64,000 nt of DNA. Origin: Verticillium longisporum. Taxonomy: Eukaryota > Ascomycota > Sordariomycetes > Glomerellales > Plectosphaerellaceae. The notes beneath the pieces are model-generated. The model ran no database searches, was not told the DNA's origin, and worked only from the letters and a program-made list of their open reading frames with translations. A program made the translations under genes and the position numbers. Location: NCBI GenBank assembly GCA_019188255.1, contig JAETXT010000001.1, forward strand, positions 186,001-250,000, read 5' to 3'. Below are positions 55,562-64,000 of the stretch, piece after piece; position 1 is the first letter of the stretch, and every line of letters starts with the position of its first letter.

Positions 55562-56408
55562 GGCGTGAGAATATGGCATGTGACGTTCGGCGACGATGTG
55601 CGGTCGCTATGGGAAGGAGGAAGGAAAAGAGGAGGAGGAGGAGAACTGGTCGAGTCGCAGGTACGGAGTTGGAATGTCGAGTCGTGCTAATCGGGGGATC
55701 GGGGACGCGTGGGACGTTAGGGGTGCCGAGAGGTGGATATGGGTGTCTTGGTCGGGGAGAACCTTGTTCCCGGCGGTGGGTTGCTGGAGACTCGGGGGGC
55801 GGGGGGCGTTGGGTGATGACGTTCTGCCACGGACGACGGCCAAGTGGGTGCCAATTTGCTGACTGACTTCGACAGCCTTGGATGATAAGATTGTGTGCTA
55901 GATTATGGACGATGTCTTGGGTTCAGAGGTAGTCAGGTTGGTGTTGGGTTATGTACAGATGGAGAAGCCAAATGTTCTCGTTGGACAGAGAGCGAGAGAA
56001 ATGGCAGTAACCTCAAAGGCAAAATACTAATGCTGCGCTTGCTCTCTCTCGCACGCGTATTCGGGTCACTCTTGCCCTTCCTCGAAGTGACGATGACCCA
56101 AGGTCGCCAAGCCATTTTAGTCGCCCCACCTGATCCTGCTCACTTGATTTGAGCAGACGAGCCAACTCCATCCGAAGAAATACCAATTGGTTGGGAATCT
56201 GGTGTGTCTTTAGCCTTATGGGGGAACTCCGGCACAGTCGGCTGCCACCCCACTATCAGTCACATCGTAACATCGGCGAGCCCGCAGAAGGCACGCCTTC
56301 AATGATCCCTTGATAAACCGACTTGAACAGAAGAGTGGTCAACAGTGATTGATAATGCTTTTCCACACAGAACCTGATGGATCGAGCTACTAACACCCAG
56401 GCTTACCA
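55562..56408. other. spacer between the MFS transporter and the GH5 gene
   Basis: GH5 promoter and transporter 3' UTR. An A-rich/GA-rich stretch lies near 55615–55640. No gene seen. Confidence 0.5.
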
Positions 56409-58633
56409 TCACCAGTACAAATCGCCAATCTCTTCCCTCCTCGTCGCTTCGCTGTTCTCAACCTCTACGACCCCTAACGTTCGTGATGCTGCTTCGGCCC
56501 CCGGCTTGCGCCCGTCACCCTCGAGGTAACCAATGCTAGGTTTCGCTTCACGCTTGCCGAGCACCCACCGCCTGAAGAACCACGCCACCCTGGCCGCCTG
56601 GTGCCTGGCAAAGTCCCTCTTGGAGTGCTCAAACACCGTGTCGAGGTCCTCGAGGCTCCGCCGCTTCGTCTCCTCCAGCAGGAAGAACACGAGCACGAAT
56701 GCCACGACGTTGAGTCCGCTAAACAGCCCCAGGGCGCCGGCGTCCTTCAAGCTCGAGTTGATCCTCGGGTAGAACATGGACAGCAGGCCCGCGAAGCCGA
56801 GGTTCACGGCAATGGCGAACGCCGCTCCCGCCTCGCGATGCGACAGGGGGAAGCTCTCGGACGCGTACGTGAACGGGATCGGCCCTAGGCCGGGGCTGTA
56901 CGCCGCCGCGAACAGGAACAGCCACACGGTGACAAGCGGCACCTTGGCCCCGTCCGGCGCCTTGAACGAGAGCGCCGCCGCCGCCATGAAGGCCGCCATG
57001 AGCGGCAGCGTCAGGTTGAGCCACTTGCGCCGGCCCAACGTGTCGATGGTGCGGATCGCCGGCAGGCAAAAGACAAAGTTGGCCGCTCCGATGCCGAGGC
57101 TGTACTGCATCGCCGTCGCCCGGTTCGTGCCCGCCCGGCTGAAGAGCGTGCCCGAGTAAAAGGCGAGCACGTTGATACCACAGAGCTGCTGGCTGAGGTT
57201 GACGATCGAGCTGCTGACGAGCGCGTTGCGCAGCCGCCGCACTCGAAGAAGCTGCTGGTACTGCCGGACGAAGTTGACAAACGTTTCTGACATGCTCGTC
57301 TTGCGTGGGGCGCTGACCAGGGGCTCGCCCCTGTCGATCGACTTTTGCAAGAGATAAATGTCGCGCAGCGCCTGGAGCTCTGTGCTCCGCAGCTTGCGAA
57401 TGATTTCGTACGCCCTTTTGGGGTTGTAGTTTGGACTGGACTCACGCAACAGGTAGCGTGGACTCTCGTCGCAGAACCAGATGACCAGGATGAAGAGGGC
57501 CAACGAGGGCACGGCCGGTGCAGCCATGATAAGTGCAAACGTGATCTTGTCTGTCTTGGCTGTGCTGAATACAAGGTTGAAGGCAAACCCAATGGCGATG
57601 CCACAGGCCACCCACAGCTGCCATGCTAGAATTGACGTGCCTCGCCACAAGCCAACGGCCGTCTCACTGGCAAGAATCGGTGTGCTGACGGCCTTGAGGC
57701 CCATGCCTATGTCGAATCGTCAGTGATGCCCCCCTGGCTTGATCAATGTTTATCCTCTACGTACCGATGCCGTTGACGAGTCGGATCCCGAATAAATGGT
57801 ACCATGTCGTTGCAAACGCCGACGCAATCGATGTTGCAAAGATCAAGAACGCCGCGATGGCAACACCTCCCTTTCTTCAAGGTAGTGGTTGACCGGCAGA
57901 GCCAGAGGGCACCCCAGAAGTGCGGCAAACAAGAATGGGGAGGCGTTGGCGGCACCAAGCTTCCAGTCGTCGCCTGTAAAGTTCGACAAGGTGCTCGACA
58001 CGTCGGCGTCTTCGCGGTCGCCGATTGTGTGAAGTCCAAAGACACCATCATACAGAGCCCCGCCGTTGAAAGAAGACTGGACATGGCCTGGCATTCAGTT
58101 TGTCAATCGTTGTGTCCTGTATTCGGTTCTCTTACCCCACGCACCTTGTAGAAAAGCAGCCAGAGAGACCGTCGCTATGATGGTCCAGACGCCACGCTCG
58201 CCGAGCGGAACATCGCGCTCTCGACGCAGAGCCTTCTTCTCGTCATCACTCAGCTTGACTGGAAGACCGTGGCTTGCTTCAGGGTCGGAACTGCGCGCAG
58301 CAACTTCGTACAGCCGAGGGTCTTTCGCCACGAGCATGCCGCGAATGAGGTTCTTGACGTCGACAAATAGGAACTCTCTGACGAATCTCCGAGCATCCTC
58401 TTCGAGCTGCGCGTCACTGAGTTGGCCTAGATGCAAAAGTCAGCGCTGAGACATGTGGTGTCCTTAGAAACTAGACGCTGGCAGCCCGCCACTCGGAGCT
58501 GAGAGACTGTTGACCTACCGAGTGGGTTGTCATGGAATGTCTGAGCATGGGATTGTCTTCGCGGTGCGGGGCGACTCGCAGGATGCACATCACTCAACGG
58601 CGTGGACATGGCAAAAGAATTCGCAGTTGCCAT
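56409..58633 (-). CDS. MFS sugar transporter, one base short as sequenced
   Basis: Exons 58633–58519, 58426–58145, 58087–57765 and 57706–56409. After a cytosolic N-terminus of about 120 residues, GVWTIIATVSLAAFLQGHVQ opens the transporter. Family blocks are ASPFLFAALLGCPLA, NHYLGRKGGVAIAA, RLVNGIGMGLKAVSTPILAS, WQLWVACGIAIGFAFN, CDESPRYLL, LCGINVLAFYSG, TLGRRKWLNLTLPLM, PGLGPIPFTYASESFPLSHR and LEETKRRSLEDLD. The PESPRYL-like, GRR/K and PETK-like motifs mark the sugar porter family. In exon 3, near 57878, the sequence is CTTGAAGAAAG where CTTGGAAGAAAG is needed to read YLGRK. One G is missing, and the exon phases are consistent only if it is restored (672 aa). Either the gene is recently broken or, more likely, the base is a sequencing error. 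The substrate is unknown. Confidence 0.88.
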
Positions 58634-60014
58634 GTTTTCATGGTGGTATGGAAGCACTGGGATATGCCTGTTCACTAGGGAATAACGAAAACTCAGGGCC
58701 GACTAGTTTGAAAGGGCGATCTTTCAACAAGGCAAGGCATTTCTCGGCCTACGGCCTCGGACCAACGGTCAGCATGTTATATATGAATGCGTCCATTCTT
58801 TAGGCTCACACCAACTTTCGGTGTACTGTGCCAGCCCGGCCTCAATAGTGGCTGGAAGACGCCTGCAGGTCGGTCACACAGATTCATCTGCTGCGGTCGT
58901 TGGGTTTTTGTAGCGGAGGCCACAGCGTCTCCCCGAGTAGCATACCGAGCACCTGCTTCTACGGGCCACGGAGATGCGATGAGCTCGAGGGAGATCAGTC
59001 GTCATTCCTATCGAACACGAATGCCGACGCTCATTGATGGTTTAGCTTGGTGGTCGGCCGCAATGCTGACTTCAACGGTGACCAGTGTCAGGGCCAGGCA
59101 GGCAATGGTTGAGTTGCATCTCGCCCAGTATCGAACGTCATCGGGGAGAGTGAGGCGAGGTGACCGGCTTGTTGCCTAAGGTAGCTGTGAGCCTTGTGGC
59201 TTGTCCAAGTCAATTTGGGATAAGCTGCGCCTTGTTGATGAAGGCAATGATGCTTGGGTGGTACTGAGTGAAGGATCACTCTTGCTGATCTTGAGGCTTT
59301 ACAGTCAGCCACCAGCACACTATTGGCTAGGTGCTGCAGCGATGCCGTTGCGAGTGTGTCACACTTGAGTTGATGCCCCCGAGATCAGCAAATCCTGCAC
59401 TGCAGCAAGGTCATGGTGCCCCTTCGTTTGATTTCTGGGCAACGATTTCTGGGCAACCTCCCCCGCGTTTGCTGCCGTCGAGCTGCACAGGGCTGTGCCA
59501 AGAGGCGGGTGTTGGGCCGTATTCGCCAGTGATAGGATGACGATCTCAATGCACGTTGACGTTGTAGTAGCCTGTCCGCGTACCGTGAGTATGCTGTGTG
59601 CCTTGTGTCCAGACAATCCGGTATCGCATGGCTGGAGCCTGGAAGCCACAGTTGAAATAGCGGCCAGGGCCTTGATGCTCGCGCCCCCTGCCTGTGTGAA
59701 GGGTTCAGGTGATACCTCCGCCTCTTGAAGGCCATGTGCGTATGGTTGCGATGCAGCTGACTGATTTCGGCTGCTTGCCACTTTCCTGTCTACCTACCTT
59801 ACGTTAGCTGGAATTTTCAGATCATTTCCATCCTGTCTCAACTTTCGAGTACCCCATCACAACTCTAACTTGAAGGCTATCACTGTACTTCGCGTCGTGT
59901 TCACAGTTCACTGCAATAAAGCCATTCTAACAATCAGGGAGAACCCATTCTTGCTAGTAAACTTTACCGTCGTCTTGATCCGAATGGCTGGGCAGATCGA
60001 CTGTGTCGACAAGC
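58634..60014. other. divergent spacer between the MFS transporter and the HeLo-like gene
   Basis: The spacer holds both promoters. Frames such as 59359–59781 (−, 140 codons) show no family motif. A CTACCTACCTTACG motif lies near 59791–59806. Confidence 0.45.
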
Positions 60015-62319
60015 ATGGATCCAGGAAGCATAGCTGCGCTTGTGGCTGCGGCCATCGAAGTGACCGGCAAGCTGTTCATAGGCATTGGAAAGTTCACAAA
60101 TGATCAACGAGAGGTCCCGGCTGCAATCAACGACTTCAAAGAGCGGATCCAGACGCTGCAGGCCTCCCTGAAGATGCTGGCTTCGGTGCTTGCCCCTCGA
60201 GCTCACCATCAGCTGCCTTTCGAGAAGGAGCACCGCCAAAATATTGCGCAAATCCTCAGGTCATGCAAGACCGCGATCGAACGTCTCAGAATGGAGCTTC
60301 CGGAACTCACAGACAGCCCCAGCTTTTTGGGAAGAACGAAAACGACTATAGTCATGACGATCAAGTCGGGGGTGATTCAAGGTCTGCTCTCGCACATCAG
60401 CTCCTATGCCCAGGTCTTGCAACTGAGCGTCAGTACTCTGTCACTGTAGGTTGACCAGCTTCTGAACACAGACATACTTCCCTTGCTAACACATTTAAAG
60501 AGGGTCATTACGCGCACAACAAAAATCACAAGACGAGGTCCAAAAGGAGATCAAGAAGCTCACGCAACAAATCCGATCTGCCGACCTGTTGGCGAACGAT
60601 GTTTGGACCCGCCGCCCAAGAGCAATATGTTGGGGCGATACGGAGACACTCTTTGATGACTCCGAGGTGTTGAAACATGAAATTCATGCGTGGAGGATCT
60701 TTGCAGATGACGTTGCGGCGGCTGCGACTTTGCAGGATTCGAAGAATAACTTGTCAGACACGTCTCTGACCCAACTGATATCGGGAAGGTCGTCCATCCG
60801 AACAGCTCCCTCGACGATAGGCGTCGAGTCAGACCAGAAACTCGATGACTGGGACCCGCAGCCGCACAGAAGGGGAGCCAGCCTGGGCCGCGACATACTC
60901 GAGGTGCAGTACGAAGAAAATCAAAGCATTGTACAACAACTGGAAGACTGCGGCATCTTTCTCCGAGCGTCTTCGTTTCAGAAGCGAGGTATTGAAATGA
61001 GGGAGCAGCTCTGCAGTCCAAACCATGGCGTAGAGTTTCCGTTCAACGATCGAGCCGCTATGAAGGAAAAACTGGCCGACATTCTCCTTTCGTGTGAAAC
61101 GAGCGCCGAAGACTCAGAGGCCCAGGGTATTCTGCAAGGCGTCCTCGCTGAAGAGGCTGTTCAGCCAGAAGACCAGCAGGACCAAGTTCGACTTGGCCGT
61201 TTGTACCACAAGCTTGGCAGCCTTTTCCGCCGGCACGGCAACCTGGACCAAGCCGAGGAGTTCCTGAGCCGAGCTCTCGAAGACAGACGAAATTCCGGTA
61301 CGGTGCCTGCGCTTGAAGTCCACCAAACTGCGGAGCTTCTGGTCGATGTTCTGCAAGAGCAAGGCAAGTTTGACGAGGCTCGGGGAATTCGGAAACGACT
61401 CCGGCAGATATACCCAGACGAGAACAGCGACAGCCCAGTAGAAAGCAATGAGCTGTCGAGAGCATATGCTTGGTGTACCGAACACGGGTTCGACATCGAC
61501 GCTGAGACTTTCAGCTTCAACGCCTACAGTGAGGAGCTCAACACGACGCCAGTACATCTGGCTCTCACTGAACGTGATACCGAGATCCTGCCTCTGATGG
61601 TAAAGCATGTAGCTCATCTGGACGATGACAGTCACGAGAACCTAGCCACACCTCTTTTGCTTGCTGCCTCGACGAGGAATCGTTTATCAGTCGAGATACT
61701 TCTCCAGTACGGTGCCAACGTCGATAATCGAGACAGTCACGGCATGAGTCCTCTCCACCGATGCCAGACTCGAGAAGGGGGCGTGCAAGTGGCCACTCTT
61801 CTCCTCGACAAGTGTCCGGATGTACTGGACATGGTTGACAGCCAGGGTAAAACAGCCCTGTACATGGCCTGCGAGAAGGGAAACAGAGAGATGGTCAAGT
61901 TCCTGCTCGAGAGGGGCGCTGATCCCAACATTTGCCAGAGGACACCGGGTACGGGACGAGCTAGCACTGACAATGTGTGCACGCCGCTCATTGCCGCGAT
62001 CAAAGACGTGCCAGATTACACGTGCAAAGTTGCCATTGTGGAGGATCTTCTTGTTCATAAGGCGAACCCACAATTGACTGATGCGTACGGTGACACTGCT
62101 TTCGTAGCAGCGAACGGTCTCGGACTGCCTCGAGACATAATCAAAGACCTGCTGCACAGGTACGCTCCACCTCCTGGGCGGAGGTCAAGCAGCTTTTCGG
62201 AGTCGACACGGCAGACAGGGTCATCGTGTGGGAGCGAAGCTGGGTCGACGAAACGAAGAGGATTGAGGCTAGGCTCTCTGTTGAGCAAGACTAGAAGCCA
62301 ACAGTCTGACAGGAGTTGA
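60015..62319 (+). CDS. HeLo-like domain / TPR / ankyrin-repeat protein
   Basis: Exons 60015–60445 and 60501–62319 give 749 aa. Residues 1–140 start MDPGSIAALVAAAIEVTGKL and match the helical N-terminal domain of fungal NLR-type proteins (PigL_N/Helo-like). This begins with a hydrophobic amphipathic helix and continues as a helical bundle (EVPAAINDFKERIQTLQASL). A charged linker follows, then TPR-like repeats at about 370–430 (RLYHKLGSLFRRHGNLDQAE, FLSRALEDRR) and ankyrin repeats at about 490–690 (TTPVHLALTERDTEILPLMV, TPLLLAASTRNRLSVEILLQ, HGMSPLHRCQTREG, GKTALYMACEKGNREMVKFL, RGADPN). The Ser-rich tail may be regulated. No Walker A, NACHT or NB-ARC motif is present. HeLo-like domains are the cell-death or membrane-targeting effectors of fungal NLRs, so a role in non-self response is possible but unproven. 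Confidence 0.82.
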
Positions 62320-62911
62320 GTGGGATCGACAGCCAAGGACCAGAGACTGCAAGCCAGGAGTAGTGCTGAGGAGTAATGATACCATTTTGGACTTCGGGGG
62401 TAGAACTTTTGAAGGATTTGATGGCTGGTGACCTTGGTGGTCTAGCTTCACGGTTGGCTGTGGTGACATGATGCTGGGAGAATGTGTGGGCCACCGAGTA
62501 CAGGGAGCGACAGCGCAAGTAGTCAGTGGATTAACGGTGCAGCGATTCAATATAGGTAGTATAGTCAGTAAACCAGCAATAGCCCCACCATCTTCGTCAC
62601 TCCCCCAGTGTCCACTTGAGCTTGAACTGGTCAATCAATGACCACACTCACTCAGTTGAGGCAGGCACGCGCGCACACAGCCTTACTTCCCTGGGATTCC
62701 GAATAATCCCCCTACCTGAGATCCCAACCTTTGCCATTCGGGCTGGAACGAGACGACTGAGGTCACTGATCAAATATTGTTGAGCCATATCGACTGGATG
62801 GGCCACGAGTGAAGACAGCCTGGAGCGATCGGCTACCGAAACCCCGCGGCACAGCCTTGCCAGGTCCTTCATGAAGAGATTCGCACATACTCAACCACAA
62901 AACTATCCAAC
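62320..62911. other. spacer between the HeLo-like gene and SKI3
   Basis: 3' UTR of the HeLo-like gene and the SKI3 promoter. No gene supported. Confidence 0.5.
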
Positions 62912-64000
62912 ATGTCGTCAAAAGCCCAGCTGAAGTCCATAGCGGACTCGGTGAAACAGTCCAAGTGGGACGACGCTGTACAAAAGGCCACCGACTTTCT
63001 AGGGAACGATCCCAAGAATTATCAAGCGTGAGATGACTCTCGGCCTAGCAATGCACGCCACACTAACGTTTGGTCCAGAAACCTGCTTCTCGCGTTTGCT
63101 CTGGACAAGAAGAGCAAGTTCGATGAAGCCGAAAAAGCCTACAAGGCGGCGGCGGCTCTCAAACCCCAGGACAGCCAGGCATGGCAGGGTCTCATCAAGC
63201 TGTACGAGAAGCAGGGACCGCAAAAGATCTCGGGTTACAAGCAAGCAGCTCTCAGCCTCGCCGAGATTTGGCGTGATGCCGACGAGATGTACAAGTGTCA
63301 AGACGTGATTGACAAGTTCATTGACTACGCACGAGCACAGGGCGATCGCGCACAATACGTCGACGCCCTAGACCTCATCCTGCCGGACAGTCCCATCTAC
63401 CCTGCCCTCGAAGGTCGCGTTGCCCACCCTGCCAAGACCTACGACACCATGGCGCAGATAATTGAGACGGATGAAAAGAAACGCATCAACACGCTCATTG
63501 GGGAAAGGAGGACAAGAATAGGCGCTCGCGTTGCCGAGGTCACGCTCGAGGTCAAGCGTGAAGTGCTCGGTAGCAGCAAGCTCGCTCACATATACCAACA
63601 GCTCATCATCTGGAGCAGCGATGACGATGTTCGACGAAAGTATGAGGAGAAACTTCTCCAGTGGTGGCACACTATGCTTCTCGTGTCGCCTCCTGGACCA
63701 CGGAAAGCAGAGGCGCTGCAAACAGTTCTTCGGCTTTCTCTCGACATGGTCATCATCAAGCACCCTTTCCAGCTCGCTTGGGAAATTGCCATCAACTGGA
63801 AAGACGGGGCCGATATACGCGACTGGGACGTTAACATGCTGCGAGACTACTGCACCTTCTTTCCCGAGACGGATCTGTACAAGGTCATCACCGGATACCT
63901 GACGAGCTCCATCTCTCCCTTTCCAAAGCCCGTTCCGACAGACATAGAAGCCAGTGAGACTGAAGACGAGAGCGAAGACGACGACGGAGGCGGCGTGTCA
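62912..64000 (+). CDS. SKI3: Ski3 superkiller complex TPR scaffold, 5' part only
   Basis: Exons 62912–63027 and 63079 onward, reading open to the window edge, so about 345 N-terminal residues are present. MSSKAQLKSIADSVKQSKWD and the tandem TPR units (ANLLLAFALDKKSKFDEAEK, QDSQAWQGLIKLYEKQGPQK) are the start of Ski3/TTC37. Then come the conserved ALDLILPDSPIYPALEGRVA and PFQLAWEIAINWKD blocks. Ski3 scaffolds the Ski2 helicase and Ski8, delivering mRNA to the cytoplasmic exosome for 3'–5' decay, a role also used in restricting dsRNA viruses in yeast. Intron phase (GC|A) keeps AYQA-type TPR register. The protein would be about 1,400 aa; the rest lies beyond the right edge. Confidence 0.9.

Noticed and set aside
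59359..59781. A 140-codon minus-strand frame upstream of the HeLo-like gene
   Set aside because: No motif, no conserved start context and competing frames over the same bases.

Overview
This window is nuclear DNA from a filamentous ascomycete, most likely a sordariomycete and probably Hypocreales. The genes have short GT–AG introns of about 50–120 bases with CTAAC-like branch points. Coding sequence is GC-rich, and every clear gene is a standard eukaryotic or fungal family. A conserved unknown protein (5816–6417), the FIG1, LST7 and BCK1 orthologues, and a HeLo-like/ankyrin gene all fit that group. The ordinal placement is inference, because no ribosomal marker is present.

Layout, left to right: SEC14 lipid-transfer protein (914–2191, +); kinetochore Mis14/Nsl1 (2880–3601, −); a conserved 134-aa unknown protein (5816–6417, −) divergent from proteasome ATPase RPT3 (7280–8658, +); folliculin/Lst7 (9719–11329, −). 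A gene-poor stretch of about 7.5 kb follows. Then come a tyrosine phosphatase (18829–20661, −), a repeat-rich spacer, the RCC1-type mitochondrial protein Fmp25 (22406–24214, −) divergent from COG3 (24770–27365, +), a Ymc1-type mitochondrial carrier (27895–28812, +) and RINT-1/Tip20 (29026–31511, −). An intron-containing tRNA-Glu lies at 33061–33141 (−).

The right half holds Fig1 (35790–36782, +), a CorA-like protein (37725–38876, +), a decayed nucleoside-phosphorylase-domain gene (39242–40165, −), a GH47 mannosidase (40745–44143, −), BCK1 MAPKKK (46245–51327, −), a GH5 sterylglucosidase (53110–55561, −), an MFS sugar transporter (56409–58633, −), a HeLo-like/TPR/ankyrin protein (60015–62319, +) and the 5' part of SKI3 (62912 to the right edge, +).

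There are no biosynthetic clusters or intact transposons. Many genes act in membrane traffic and its control (SEC14, LST7, COG3, RINT1). Others act in cell-wall and stress signalling or surface growth (BCK1, FIG1) or in glycan and glycolipid turnover (GH47, GH5). This looks like ordinary gene order rather than an operon-like system.

Three loci carry frame breaks. RPT3 has three indels and an altered Walker A motif, and the MFS transporter lacks one base in its conserved GRK motif; both look more like sequence error than decay. The phosphorylase-domain gene has several breaks plus a CGA-to-TGA stop and looks like a true relic. The most unusual intact gene is the HeLo-like/TPR/ankyrin protein, which has the parts of a fungal NLR-type receptor but no nucleotide-binding module.
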